Positions 34,172 through 44,124 of a DNA stretch of 64,000 nt are shown one piece after another; within the stretch, counting starts at the first letter, position 1, and every line of letters starts with the position of its first letter. The translations under genes and the position numbers were made by a program. The stretch spans positions 1,869,547 to 1,933,546 of the forward strand of contig CP003940.1 in assembly GCA_000317655.1 (NCBI GenBank). The letters run 5' to 3'. Source of the stretch: Cyanobacterium stanieri PCC 7202 (lineage in GTDB: Bacteria; Cyanobacteriota; Cyanobacteriia; Cyanobacteriales; Cyanobacteriaceae). The notes under the pieces were generated by a model, which saw only the letters and a list, made by a program, of their open reading frames with translations, did no database searches and was not told the DNA's origin.

Positions 34172-37090
34172 ATGAGTGAACCCAAAAGCTATAAAGATAC
34201 AGTAAATCTGCCCCAAACTAGCTTTAACATGAGAGCTAATGCGGTGCAAAAAGAACCAGAATTACAAAAATTTTGGGCTGAAAATCAAATCTACGAAAAA
34301 TTAGCCGAAAATAACCCCAAAGAATTATTTGTCCTCCATGATGGCCCTCCCTACGCCAACGGAGACTTACACATGGGCCACGCCCTCAACAAAGTTTTAA
34401 AAGATATTATTAATAAATATAAATTACTACAAGGTCACAAAGTTCGTTATGTACCGGGGTGGGATTGCCACGGTTTACCCATCGAGTTAAAAGTATTACA
34501 AAGTATTCCCGAAGAAAAAAGACCAGAATTATCTCCCATCAAATTGCGGTATAAAGCCCGTGACTTTGCCCTCAAAACTCAAAAAAAACAAGCCGAAGGA
34601 TTTAAACGGTATGGCATCTGGGGAGACTGGGAAAACCCTTATCTCACCCTCAAACCCGAATATGAAGCCGCCCAAATCGAAGTATTCGGTAAAATGGCGC
34701 TCAATGGTTATATCTACCGTGGTTTAAAACCTGTCCATTGGAGTCCTAGCTCTCAAACTGCCCTTGCTGAAGCAGAGTTGGAATATCCTGAAGGGCATAC
34801 CTCCCGTAGTATCTACGCTAGTTTTACCATCACCAAATTGAGCGACAAAGCCTCGCATTTAGAGCAATATATGCCTAATTTGGGGGTTGCCATCTGGACT
34901 ACTACCCCTTGGACAATCCCCGGTAACTTAGCCGTGGCGGTTAACGGTAAATTAGATTATGCCGTGGTGGAAGTAATTGCAGAAAATGATCCTCCCAAAC
35001 CCCCCTTGATAAAAGAAGGGCAATTCCTCATAGTTGCTCAAGATTTAGTAGAAAGCCTTGGGAATACCTTCGGTGCGAAACTAGCAGTTAAAACCACAGT
35101 TAAGGGCGCTGATTTAGAATTATCCACCTATAAACATCCCCTGTTTGACAGAGAAAGCCCCGTGGTTATCGGTGGTGACTATATCACCACAGAATCTGGT
35201 ACAGGATTAGTACACACCGCCCCCGGTCATGGACAAGAGGACTATATCACAGGGCAAAAGTACCATTTACCAATCCTTTCCCCTGTGGATAACAAAGGTA
35301 ACTTTACTGAGGAAGCTGGGGAGTTTGCAGGTTTAAATGTACTAAAAGATGCTAACCAAGCCATCATCGATGCTTTAACTGATAAAGGTAGTCTTTTAAA
35401 AGAAGAAGCCTATCAACATAAATATCCCTATGATTGGCGCACCAAACAACCCACCATTTTCCGTGCTACTGAGCAATGGTTTGCATCGGTGGATGGTTTC
35501 CGTGAGGAGGCTTTGAAGGCGATTAAGGAGGTTAACTGGATTCCTGCCCAAGGAGAGAATCGTATCACCCCCATGGTGAGCGAAAGAAATGATTGGTGTA
35601 TCTCCCGTCAACGGAGTTGGGGTTTACCTATTCCTGTGTTTTATGATGAGGAAACCAATGAGCCTTTATTGAATGAGGAAACTATCAACCATGTGCGGGA
35701 TATTATCGGGGAAAAAGGTTCCGATGCTTGGTGGTTGATGTCGGTGGAGGAGTTGTTACCTGAGAGTTACCGTAATAATGGTAAAACCTACCGTAAGGGT
35801 ATGGATACCATGGATGTATGGTTTGATTCTGGCTCATCTTGGGCGGCGGTGGCAAATCAACGGGATGAGTTGAAATATCCTGTGGACTTATATTTGGAAG
35901 GTTCTGATCAACATCGGGGCTGGTTCCAATCTAGTCTTTTAACCAGTGTAGCGGTGAATGGCCATGCTCCTTATAAGACTGTGTTAACCCATGGTTTTGT
36001 GTTAGATGAGAAGGGCATGAAGATGAGTAAGTCTGAGGGTAATGTGGTTGATCCAAATCTTATTATCAATGGTGGTCTAAATCAAAAGCAACAACCTCCC
36101 TATGGTGCTGATGTATTACGCCTTTGGGTATCTTCTACAGATTATTCCGCGGATGTGCGGATTGGGGATAGTATCATCAAACAGTTGGCGGATGTTTATC
36201 GGAAGATTCGTAATACGGCTCGATTTTTAATTGGTAGTTTACATGATTTTGATCCTGCTAAAAATGCGGTGAATTATGCAGATTTGCCTGAGTTGGATAA
36301 GTACATTTTGCATGAAACCCATGAGGTTTTTACGGAAATCACTGAGGCTTACGAGAGTTTCCAATTTTTTAAGTTTTTCCAAAAGGTACAGAATTTCTGT
36401 GTAGTGGATCTTTCTAATTTCTATCTCGATGTTGCTAAAGATAGACTTTATATTTCAGATCTTGATTCTGCCCGTCGTCGCAGTTGTCAGACTGTTATGG
36501 CTATTATACTGGAAAATTTGGCAAGGGCGATCGCCCCTGTATTATGTCATATGGCGGAGGACATCTGGCAAAATCTCCCCTACTCAAAGCCCTGTAATTC
36601 TGTGTTTGAAGCAGGTTGGGTGAAATTAGAACCTGAGTGGGTACAAAGCCCCGAATTTGTCCAAAAATGGCAGGAATTACGCCATATCCGCACCGGGGTT
36701 AACAAAATTTTGGATGATGCCCGTAACCAAAAGCTCATCGGTGCTTCCCTTGAGGCGAAAGTGTTGGTATATGACACCACAGGTAAGTTAGCGGATACTT
36801 TGGCAAGTCTCAATCCTGATGATGCGCTTAATGATGGTAACAGGGTTGATGAGTTACGTTATCTGTTGTTAGTTTCCCAAGTGGAGTTAGTAACTGATGA
36901 GTCTACCTTAGATGGCATTGATTATCAGGGAGAAATCACTTTAACCGATACTACCCTTAAGGTAGCAGTAGTCAATGCAGAAGGGCGTAAGTGCGATCGG
37001 TGTTGGAACTATTCTAATTCCGTGGGTACTTTTGTTGATGAACCTTTAATTTGTAACAGGTGTAAAGAAGCCTTAGCAGGTAATTTCTAA
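34172..37090 (+). CDS. ileS: Isoleucyl-tRNA synthetase
   Basis: The 972-residue class I synthetase has the HIGH motif as HMGH (67-70), the editing domain (TTTPWTIPGNLAV, YITTESGTGLVHTAPGHG), KMSKS (617-621), and a C-terminal zinc knuckle (Cys941, Cys944, Cys961, Cys964). Residues 274-283 (PPKPPLIKEG) look like a translated C-rich intergenic repeat inserted in the editing domain. It charges tRNA-Ile in the cytoplasm. A terminator follows. Confidence 0.97.
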   Translation: MSEPKSYKDTVNLPQTSFNMRANAVQKEPELQKFWAENQIYEKLAENNPKELFVLHDGPPYANGDLHMGHALNKVLKDIINKYKLLQGHKVRYVPGWDCHGLPIELKVLQSIPEEKRPELSPIKLRYKARDFALKTQKKQAEGFKRYGIWGDWENPYLTLKPEYEAAQIEVFGKMALNGYIYRGLKPVHWSPSSQTALAEAELEYPEGHTSRSIYASFTITKLSDKASHLEQYMPNLGVAIWTTTPWTIPGNLAVAVNGKLDYAVVEVIAENDPPKPPLIKEGQFLIVAQDLVESLGNTFGAKLAVKTTVKGADLELSTYKHPLFDRESPVVIGGDYITTESGTGLVHTAPGHGQEDYITGQKYHLPILSPVDNKGNFTEEAGEFAGLNVLKDANQAIIDALTDKGSLLKEEAYQHKYPYDWRTKQPTIFRATEQWFASVDGFREEALKAIKEVNWIPAQGENRITPMVSERNDWCISRQRSWGLPIPVFYDEETNEPLLNEETINHVRDIIGEKGSDAWWLMSVEELLPESYRNNGKTYRKGMDTMDVWFDSGSSWAAVANQRDELKYPVDLYLEGSDQHRGWFQSSLLTSVAVNGHAPYKTVLTHGFVLDEKGMKMSKSEGNVVDPNLIINGGLNQKQQPPYGADVLRLWVSSTDYSADVRIGDSIIKQLADVYRKIRNTARFLIGSLHDFDPAKNAVNYADLPELDKYILHETHEVFTEITEAYESFQFFKFFQKVQNFCVVDLSNFYLDVAKDRLYISDLDSARRRSCQTVMAIILENLARAIAPVLCHMAEDIWQNLPYSKPCNSVFEAGWVKLEPEWVQSPEFVQKWQELRHIRTGVNKILDDARNQKLIGASLEAKVLVYDTTGKLADTLASLNPDDALNDGNRVDELRYLLLVSQVELVTDESTLDGIDYQGEITLTDTTLKVAVVNAEGRKCDRCWNYSNSVGTFVDEPLICNRCKEALAGNF
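34991..35020 (+). repeat. Repeat-derived 30-base insertion inside ileS
   Basis: CCTCCCAAACCCCCCTTGAT followed by AAAAGAAGGG encodes PPKPPLIKEG in frame. Its pattern (CCCCCCTTxATAA...AAGGG) matches the C-rich palindromes seen in this window's intergenic gaps (7300-7330). It appears to be a ten-codon in-frame insertion. Confidence 0.5.
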
Positions 37091-37100
37091 TCATATTATG

Positions 37101-37129
37101 GGGTGAGAAAATTCTCACCCTTTAATTTT
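37101..37129 (+). terminator. Intrinsic terminator after ileS
   Basis: GGGTGAGAAAATTCTCACCC is a perfect stem of nine pairs with a two-base loop, followed by TTTAATTTT, ten bases after the ileS stop. It separates ileS from the restriction-enzyme-like gene. Confidence 0.8.
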
Positions 37130-37155
37130 GATGAAAATATTTTTATAAATACTGA

Positions 37156-37920
37156 ATGAAGAAAAAAGATTACGAAGATTTTATAGACCAAGACTTGATG
37201 CCTAAATTAACAAAACAAATTGCAGCTGAATTGCACAATTCTCAAACAGAGTTGCAACGATGTAAATGGGCAGAAGGGGAAGCAAATACAGATACAGATT
37301 TTTCTTATCTAGCAGGGCAAAAAGCTCTAAATATCTTTCAAGACATCATCAGCTTATATCCATTATTTAAAAATAAAATTGCTATTGAGGTTCAATCACC
37401 CGATTTAAAAATATCTTTTAAAATCTTAGATAGTAAAATTACGGTAAAGAGAAAAATAGAACTCAAGAGTGGTTATACTGAAAAGGGTCATGATGTTATC
37501 ATACCAGGATCTACTATAGGAAAACTTGATATAAATATTTGGGTGATTTTCGTTTTAAGAAAAGATAATAATCAACAATTTGATATTAGATATGGAAGAT
37601 ATTACAAAGGAATAAAAATTACAGAAAATGATCTTTTTCAAGATAGAACTCCTCGACCGAAATTAGCATGGAGTGGTTTTCAAAAGATAGACGAAAATCC
37701 TGATGATAAAATTGTGGACAAAGATAAGGAATGGATTAAAAGATACGCTCAAGTAGCAGTAAACAGAATCATTAATGATGAACTAAATAGGAGTTCCTGG
37801 CAGGATGATTTAGTAATTGAGATCATTAAATATCTCTTAAATAACCCAGAAATTTTAGAAGAGATTATGAAAAAACTATCTATTGATAAAAATATATTAA
37901 TAGCAAAAATTAAAAAATAA
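37156..37920 (+). CDS. Putative type II restriction endonuclease partner of the adjacent C5-methyltransferase
   Basis: The 254-residue protein is hydrophilic and AT-rich, with no family I can name. The segment KRKIELKSGY (99-107) fits the E-x-K half of a PD-(D/E)xK nuclease core, followed by a beta-rich stretch (GKLDINIWVIFVLRKD). The gene converges on a C5-cytosine methyltransferase gene with a 14-base gap, a typical restriction-modification layout. Specificity is unknown. The endonuclease call comes mostly from context. Confidence 0.6.
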   Translation: MKKKDYEDFIDQDLMPKLTKQIAAELHNSQTELQRCKWAEGEANTDTDFSYLAGQKALNIFQDIISLYPLFKNKIAIEVQSPDLKISFKILDSKITVKRKIELKSGYTEKGHDVIIPGSTIGKLDINIWVIFVLRKDNNQQFDIRYGRYYKGIKITENDLFQDRTPRPKLAWSGFQKIDENPDDKIVDKDKEWIKRYAQVAVNRIINDELNRSSWQDDLVIEIIKYLLNNPEILEEIMKKLSIDKNILIAKIKK

Positions 37921-37934
37921 ATAAAATAGTTTGT

Positions 37935-39218
37935 TTAAAAAATAGCCGATCTTTGTTGCTCTAGGTGATCTAAATAATTATCATTAAACAAATTGTCCCA
38001 AATAGAATCTAATTTCATTGCAATGTGATAACTCAACAATGGCGGTACTGCATTACCTATCAATTTATAAGCCTTACTCGCAGAAATAGGTAAATCAGTT
38101 TTGAATATTTTATTATCTCTAACAAACTCGTAGTCATCGGGAAAAGTTTGTATTCTTGCACATTCTCTAACTGTTAAACGTCTCATTTTTTTTCCAGAGT
38201 TTATCTCATCATGATAACGTCCTCCTAACTCTAAAGAGAGTCTTCTAAATTCAATATTTCCATGATGCTCTGCTCTAATTGTAGGACTTAACCCATCTAA
38301 ATTTATTTCTATTTGTCCTTGAGTTTTTCCATAAAATTTAGCTCGAGAAAATTTCATTTGAGCTTGATCGTTTATCTCTAATTCTGGTTCTAATAATCCG
38401 CTTAATGCAGATCTAACTGTGGAATAAGATTTTAAATTATTATTATGAATAACACTATTTTGTGGATCATAATGAGTAATTTCTGGAAAAGGGTTAATGA
38501 AGTCTTGTAGGTTAGAAAGTTTTATCCATTTTCGACTTAAGTATTGTTTGTTAATACCGATAAAAAACAATCTTTCTCTAGTTTGAGGAATACCATAATC
38601 TGGTGCATAAAGTAATTTAGAAAAAACTATATAGCCCTGATTATTAATTGCTTGAAAGTCAGATTCTATCTTCTTTTTTACTTCAAATAAAGAATTTAAG
38701 CCTTTGACATTTTCCGCAATAAATATTTTTGGTTGAGTAATTTCTATCACTTTTTTCATCCAATAGTAAAGCATTCCTCTGTTTTTGAGATAATTATCAG
38801 TTTTTTTATCTAAATAATTACCATCATGATTTTTGTGAGATTGTAAACCTCTTCTTTTCCCCGCAACGCTAAAATCTTGACATGGAAAACCTCCAGTTAC
38901 TATATCTATATCTTTAGGAAAACTAAATTCTCCTCTATTGTGTTTTTCTACTAAGTCAACGACACTTTCTTGATGAAAAATATTCCTATTAAAATAGGAT
39001 AGCCAAGCATTTTTTGCACTAACCTCAATATCGTTAGAGAAAACTGTCTCAAAGGATGTTTTAGCTAATTTTATTAAATGCTTATTTTTATCAATAACCC
39101 AATCAGGATGTATTTTTTTATTAATGAAATCTTCATGAACCCAAAAATTTCCTTCCATTCCTAAATCCATTCCTCCACAACCTGAAAATAGGGATAAGAC
39201 TCTTTTTTTTGAATTCAT
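37935..39218 (-). CDS. DNA (cytosine-5-)-methyltransferase, type II modification enzyme
   Basis: The 427 residues contain the C5-methyltransferase motifs in order. They are I FSGCGGMDLGME (11-22), IV GGFPCQDFSVAGKRRG with nucleophile Cys113, VI AENVKGL, VIII RERLFFIGI, IX RRLTVRECARIQTFPDDY and X LIGNAVPPLL. The target-recognition region lies between VIII and IX. It methylates cytosine in an unknown duplex site and should protect against the convergent endonuclease. The gene is notably AT-rich and lacks HIP1 sites, consistent with recent acquisition. Confidence 0.92.
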   Translation of the reverse strand: MNSKKRVLSLFSGCGGMDLGMEGNFWVHEDFINKKIHPDWVIDKNKHLIKLAKTSFETVFSNDIEVSAKNAWLSYFNRNIFHQESVVDLVEKHNRGEFSFPKDIDIVTGGFPCQDFSVAGKRRGLQSHKNHDGNYLDKKTDNYLKNRGMLYYWMKKVIEITQPKIFIAENVKGLNSLFEVKKKIESDFQAINNQGYIVFSKLLYAPDYGIPQTRERLFFIGINKQYLSRKWIKLSNLQDFINPFPEITHYDPQNSVIHNNNLKSYSTVRSALSGLLEPELEINDQAQMKFSRAKFYGKTQGQIEINLDGLSPTIRAEHHGNIEFRRLSLELGGRYHDEINSGKKMRRLTVRECARIQTFPDDYEFVRDNKIFKTDLPISASKAYKLIGNAVPPLLSYHIAMKLDSIWDNLFNDNYLDHLEQQRSAIF

Positions 39219-39521
39219 AATGGAATTTTAAGTATGGCTACTTTGATTAACGAATATAAAATTATAATATATTTTAAGATAATCATAATTTTATAATTAC
39301 CACGAATCAACTTCCATACACACTGACTATTTCAAATCAAACTAAGGTATGATCATATACACAAGGGTAATCAAAGTTACATTGTATTCAAACTAGACGC
39401 TATTCTTTCGAGAAAAAAACATAATCACACTGCACTGTTAGGATAAGTCAAGTTGTGAATTATCAAAAACATTAATCGATCTTACCCTTACCTTATTCAT
39501 TGAATATTTTATAGTTAGATA
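39219..39521. other. AT-rich intergenic region between methyltransferase and hisB
   Basis: The 303 bases hold no gene I can support. On the minus strand a TATAAT box (39266-39261) lies about 43 bases before the methyltransferase start and may be its -10 element, with a poor -35 (TTATGA). No clear hisB promoter or HIP1 site is visible. Confidence 0.4.
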
Positions 39522-40166
39522 ATGACAGTTAATAACACTTTAATCCCTGCCCAAAAAACAGAATTAGCGTCTATTCCGCCCCGTGTTGCTGCAGTTAGTC
39601 GTGATACCAAAGAAACTGACGTTAAAGTAGAGGTAAATTTGGATGGTACGGGAAAATGTAATGTTAATACAGGGGTGCCGTTTCTTGACCACATGTTACA
39701 TCAATTGTCATCCCATGGGTTATTAGATTTAGATATTCAAGCTACAGGGGATATTGAAATCGATGATCATCACACCAATGAGGATGTGGGTATTACCCTA
39801 GGTATGGCGATCGCACGGGCGGTAGGTAATAGAAAGGGGATTAATCGTTTTGGGCATTTTATCGCCCCTTTAGATGAGGCTTTGGTGCAAGTTAGTTTGG
39901 ATTTTTCGGGAAGACCACATTTAAGCTATGGTTTAGAGATTCCCACGGAAAGGGTTGGTACTTATGATACTCAATTGGTAAGAGAATTTTTTGTGGCGAT
40001 TGTTAATCATTGCCAAATTACTTTACATATTCGTCAGTTGGATGGCATTAACTCCCATCATATTATTGAGGCGACTTTTAAGGCTTTTGCGAGGGCTATG
40101 CGTATGGCGTTGGAATATGATATGCGTCGTCTGAATGAGATTCCTAGCTCTAAGGGAGTGTTATAA
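39522..40166 (+). CDS. hisB: Imidazoleglycerol-phosphate dehydratase
   Basis: The 214-residue enzyme shows both metal-binding repeats: [13 protein letters not shown] with [11 protein letters not shown], and [15 protein letters not shown] near the C-terminus. Other family motifs are [14 protein letters not shown] and [11 protein letters not shown]. It removes water from imidazole glycerol phosphate in histidine synthesis. It is monofunctional, as expected outside enterobacteria. Other his genes are not adjacent; hisD lies about 7 kb away on the other strand. Confidence 0.96.
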   Translation: MTVNNTLIPAQKTELASIPPRVAAVSRDTKETDVKVEVNLDGTGKCNVNTGVPFLDHMLHQLSSHGLLDLDIQATGDIEIDDHHTNEDVGITLGMAIARAVGNRKGINRFGHFIAPLDEALVQVSLDFSGRPHLSYGLEIPTERVGTYDTQLVREFFVAIVNHCQITLHIRQLDGINSHHIIEATFKAFARAMRMALEYDMRRLNEIPSSKGVL

Positions 40167-40377
40167 ATAAATATATTTATAATAAATAAACAAGGTCACT
40201 TATTAATAATTTTATTATATGATTTCACGACCATCATTGTTGATTTAGTTGATGCGGTTTTCTTTTTGGATATTTTCTTTTGTACAAGGGAAGGAAAAAA
40301 GACCGTATCGAAAATTTTGACAATGTTGGTTATCAATTATTTTTCATCCATTAAATAATTTTAGAGGAAAATTAGTC

Positions 40378-41445
40378 ATGTCCCATCAAGGAAAGTATTT
40401 GTTAGTTGCTTCGAGTCAACCCTATACAGGGAAAACAGCAACTATATTAGGTATTGCTCATCAGTTGAAACAAAGAGGGATTAAGCTAGGATATGCTAAA
40501 CCTATCGGTACTTGTTTTAATGATTCTGATACGACTCAAGACGAACAGGATATAAGTTTCATCACTCAAACCTTAGATTTATCCCCTGGTCAAATCCAGT
40601 CTCCTTTGGTTTTGTTGAATAAAAAAACTATTACTGATGCTTTGAGTGGCAATGTTGATCAGCAGATTGATGTTGTTGATTATTGCAACTCCATTGAGGC
40701 GGATTTGGTTTTGGTAGAAGGGGCAGGAAATCTTTGTCAGGGTAATTTGTTCCATTTATCTAGTACTGAGGTTGCCCAAAAAATTGATGCTTCTGTTTTG
40801 TTGGTGGTTAAATATGATGCCCTACAAATTGTTGATCAAATTCTCTCGGCAAAACAGTTATTTGGCGATCGCCTCTTAGGTGTTACAATCAATAGTATTC
40901 CTCACAATCAACTAGACACCATGACTAATGTAATAAAACCTTTTTTAGAAAGTCATGGTATAGATGTATTGGGAATGCTACCCACCGACAGACTATTACA
41001 AAGTGTTAGTGTTCGGGAGTTGGTATCACAACTAAAAGCTAATGTATTGTGTCGTCCTGATCGATTAGATTTGATGGTGGAAAGCCTCACCGTAGGGGCG
41101 ATGAATGTTAATTCTGCGTTAGAATATTTCCGTCAACGACAAAATATGGCAGTAGTTACAGGGGGCGATCGCACCGATTTACAGTTAGCCGCCCTAGAAA
41201 GCTCCACAAACTGCCTAATTTTAACAGGACATACCCCGCCCCAACAACTCATTTTAGCACGGGCAGAAGACCTAGAAATCCCCATCCTGACCGTTGATTT
41301 TGACACCCTTACCACCGTAGAAATTGTCGACCAAGCCTTTGGCACAGTGCGCCTCCAAGAAACCATTAAAGTTGAATGTGTACAACAGCTAATTGAAGAA
41401 CATTTTAACCTTGATCAACTATTACAAAAAATCGGTCTAAAATAA
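40378..41445 (+). CDS. BioD-like P-loop / DRTGG-domain protein (phosphotransacetylase-family regulator-like)
   Basis: The 355-residue protein starts with a dethiobiotin-synthetase-like P-loop fold ([11 protein letters not shown] at 13-23, [19 protein letters not shown]). A DRTGG-type domain follows (about 215-325, with [18 protein letters not shown]). The same two domains form the N-terminal half of long phosphate acetyltransferases, but the catalytic PTA domain is absent. Stand-alone forms are common in cyanobacteria with unproven function. The stop codon TAA overlaps the terminal repeat of a small non-coding element. Confidence 0.88.
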   Translation: MSHQGKYLLVASSQPYTGKTATILGIAHQLKQRGIKLGYAKPIGTCFNDSDTTQDEQDISFITQTLDLSPGQIQSPLVLLNKKTITDALSGNVDQQIDVVDYCNSIEADLVLVEGAGNLCQGNLFHLSSTEVAQKIDASVLLVVKYDALQIVDQILSAKQLFGDRLLGVTINSIPHNQLDTMTNVIKPFLESHGIDVLGMLPTDRLLQSVSVRELVSQLKANVLCRPDRLDLMVESLTVGAMNVNSALEYFRQRQNMAVVTGGDRTDLQLAALESSTNCLILTGHTPPQQLILARAEDLEIPILTVDFDTLTTVEIVDQAFGTVRLQETIKVECVQQLIEEHFNLDQLLQKIGLK

Positions 41446-41739
41446 CCACAGTTAGGGATAATAGTCGTCAGTATGGTAGGGGGACGCAGGGACGTAGTGC
41501 GCTACGTCCGTAAAGGTTGCAGGTTGAAAATACGACCAGCCTTTGTTAGTTTAACCTCAATTCGGGATAATAATTATGAGTATCGTTTAGTGTCAGCCTT
41601 GACGGTGAAAAGTTTACGGCGGTTTTTAAATTGCTAAATAACACCTAGAAATGCTGAAAAATATTCACTTCACTATTGCCCATTGCCCATTCCCTATTGC
41701 CTGCCTTAACTAGAAAATGTTATCCCGAACTCAGGTTAA
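41443..41739. mobile_element. MITE-like non-coding element with TTAACCTCAGTTCGGGATAA-type ends, copy A
   Basis: The 297 bases lie exactly between two convergent stop codons. The left end (TAACCACAGTTAGGGATAAT) and right end (TTATCCCGAACTCAGGTTAA) are inverted copies. A further internal end (TTAACCTCAATTCGGGATAA, 41551-41570) suggests nesting or a tandem unit. The body shares CTACGTCCGTA, GGTTGCAGGTT and ATACGACCAGCCTTTGTTAG with copy C. No coding capacity is present, and both flanking stop codons fall within the ends. Confidence 0.65.
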
Positions 41740-43037
41740 TTGACTTCACACTCCCTCTCATCCTCCTCAATTCTTCTTTCTAATCGATCCGTTACGCCCA
41801 AAATTGCATCATCATAAAGACGCTCAAACTCTTGATTAAAATGTTCTGCAATGGTCGAATTATTAATAACTAATAAAGTCTCATCATTAGTATAATTTGC
41901 CGCCGCTGACCAATTATGAGAACCTGTAATAATTATTTGATTATCAATCAAAGCAAACTTATGATGTAATTTATCGCCCCTTTCAATGCGAGGAATTCCT
42001 ACAGTATCAATAGGATTTGACCACGGGTTATTATCATCATCAAATTGACAATTATTGCTCAATTCAACTCCTAATAAATCTAGTGCTTCACTGTAATATC
42101 TATAAGCAAAAAGAGGATCTATCAATGCCCTTATCTGAGTACCTTCTAAATGTCTTCTTTCCAGGGTATTAGATAATGGTTGTTTACTGAACACAAAAAG
42201 AGCTAAATCCACCGACTCTGTAGCTTGTTTTAAAGTTTTATTAATTAAACCATTGGTACTTTCTTCCCATGGACGAGTGCGAGAAGTAGGGGAAAATTGG
42301 ACAGTAACCTGGCTCTCTCCAATTCTTACAGTCTGAGCAGGACGAAAAGGTTTTTGTAACCCAAATAAACTATCTTTTTGATTACCCACTCCATCACCCC
42401 ACATGTAGTTAAACTCTTGTTCAAAAATACTTGCTAAAGGGGTATTATCTATTACTAAAAGATGGTTAGTATTTCCCCTTGTATTGTGATTTTCTAAGTC
42501 TCCATGGATGCCACTCAGGGTAAAATTTGCTGATCCTGTCACCACTTTTTGATTATCAATTACGACAAATTTATGGTGCATTAAACCACTACCTTTGCTA
42601 CCATCTTCTGTATCATCAATAAGGGGTATATCGTTCCTTTTTAAAATGGCTAAACCATGATCCGCACCTAGTTGATTGAGACTTAAATTATAATTATTTT
42701 CTATTACTATTCTTACTTTTTTTCCTGCTTGATATTGAGATACGATCGCCCTTGCTAAATCTGGTAAATTAATATCTTGAATGGCTATATCGATGGTATT
42801 TTGCGCGCTGTTAATTGCTTCAATTAAAACCTCTTCTAAGTTATCCCCTTGTCTAATAATTGGTCGGTATGGCTCAGTATATTCTGCCTGTGGATTATGA
42901 TTAAAATATACTTGAATATAAGGGTCTTGGGGAAGGGGTAAAAAATTATTTACCTGGGGAATTGATACTTCATTTTGACAACCATAAAGCACCAAAAAAC
43001 AGGAAAGTATCGCAATCAGTATATTATTGATTTTCAT
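41736..43037 (-). CDS. Phospholipase D-like lipoprotein with two HKD motifs
   Basis: The 433 residues start with a lipoprotein signal (lipobox LYGC, Cys20). Two HKD modules follow: H155-K156...D161 with GSANF, and H359-K360...D365 with GSHNW. The PLD fold covers phospholipases, cardiolipin synthases and phosphodiesterase nucleases. With no extra membrane helices and a lipid anchor, a secreted nuclease or phosphodiesterase in the periplasm is most likely; this is inference. All catalytic residues are intact. The stop lies in the end repeat of the flanking element. Confidence 0.9.
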   Translation of the reverse strand: MKINNILIAILSCFLVLYGCQNEVSIPQVNNFLPLPQDPYIQVYFNHNPQAEYTEPYRPIIRQGDNLEEVLIEAINSAQNTIDIAIQDINLPDLARAIVSQYQAGKKVRIVIENNYNLSLNQLGADHGLAILKRNDIPLIDDTEDGSKGSGLMHHKFVVIDNQKVVTGSANFTLSGIHGDLENHNTRGNTNHLLVIDNTPLASIFEQEFNYMWGDGVGNQKDSLFGLQKPFRPAQTVRIGESQVTVQFSPTSRTRPWEESTNGLINKTLKQATESVDLALFVFSKQPLSNTLERRHLEGTQIRALIDPLFAYRYYSEALDLLGVELSNNCQFDDDNNPWSNPIDTVGIPRIERGDKLHHKFALIDNQIIITGSHNWSAAANYTNDETLLVINNSTIAEHFNQEFERLYDDAILGVTDRLERRIEEDERECEVN

Positions 43038-43106
43038 CTGGTTGGAAACTGCATTACTCCTGAGTATTAAACCATAAATTGTCCTCCTATCAGCAAGGTT
43101 TATTGA

Positions 43107-44033
43107 TTATGAGCGGGAACGAGATAAGATTAAATTAGCGATGGAAAGAACCAAAATCGCCATAAATAAAACCAAACCCATGGCACTGGCATAATTTATA
43201 TCCAAGTCTTGAAAGGCTTTCTCATAAATATAATAAACAATGGTTTTTGAGCTATTTCTAGGGCCTCCTTGGGTTAATAAAAATACCTCTTCAAATACTT
43301 TGGTGGCACTGAGGGCAGAAATAACCGCCACTAAGAAGATATAGGGCTTCATCAGGGGAATGGTAATATCAAAATGTTTTTGCCAACCGTCTGATCCATC
43401 GATCGCTCCTGCCTCGTATAATTCAGGAGAGATACCCTGTAAACCTGCCAGATAAATGACCATATAATAACCCAGTCCTTTCCACACGGTGACTACCATC
43501 ACACTCCAAATCGCCCAATCAGGGCTTGTCAGCCATGGTAAACCCGATGAAAAACCTAATCCTAGCCAAATTTGGTTCAGGATACCATTTGACCAATATA
43601 AAGCCCTCCAAGCGATTCCTGCCACTACCATGGAGATTACCACGGGGGTATAATAGGCGGCACGAAACCAGTTGATTCCTTTTAATTTTTGGTTAACGGC
43701 GATCGCCAAAAATAGGGGTAAAATAACCAAAGGAGGTACAACCCCCACCATATAAAGAAGACTATTAAACAATGTTTTTCTGAATAACTCATCTTGAATC
43801 AACCGTTCAAAATTTTCTAAGCCCACCCATTCAGGGGGTTGAGTCAAATCATAACCATACCTAGAAAAACTGAGACTAAAGGCTTGTAGGGCAGGATAAA
43901 AGACAATGATAACTAGAATGATGAGGGCAGGGGCTAAAAATAAATAGGGTTTTAATTTTTGCCCTGAAATGTCAAGTACAATCTCTTTGAGTGAGGGGAA
44001 AATTTTTCCTGAAGTAAGATTTTTTTTAAGCAT
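43107..44033 (-). CDS. Sugar ABC transporter permease, MalF/UgpA type
   Basis: The 308-residue membrane protein has about six segments, starting with YLFLAPALIILVIIVFYPALQA. The EAA loop reads EAGAIDGSDGWQKHFDITIPLMKP. Such permeases pair with a MalG-type permease, a binding protein and a MsmK-type ATPase. None of these is present in the window, so it is an orphan subunit, as is common in cyanobacteria. The substrate is probably an oligosaccharide or glycerol-type osmolyte and cannot be read from this gene. Confidence 0.9.
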   Translation of the reverse strand: MLKKNLTSGKIFPSLKEIVLDISGQKLKPYLFLAPALIILVIIVFYPALQAFSLSFSRYGYDLTQPPEWVGLENFERLIQDELFRKTLFNSLLYMVGVVPPLVILPLFLAIAVNQKLKGINWFRAAYYTPVVISMVVAGIAWRALYWSNGILNQIWLGLGFSSGLPWLTSPDWAIWSVMVVTVWKGLGYYMVIYLAGLQGISPELYEAGAIDGSDGWQKHFDITIPLMKPYIFLVAVISALSATKVFEEVFLLTQGGPRNSSKTIVYYIYEKAFQDLDINYASAMGLVLFMAILVLSIANLILSRSRS

Positions 44034-44124
44034 CCTGATATAAATAAAGAATTAAAAGGAAAGATAAATCAATATTGCTCACTTACTTTTTAGGAATAAT
44101 CAAATGAGCTTTTTTTAAGTTTTT

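Noticed and set aside
40167-40377. Short open frame of about 22 codons (near 40252) between hisB and the DRTGG gene
   Set aside because: It has no ribosome-binding site and no resemblance to small photosystem or cytochrome subunits.
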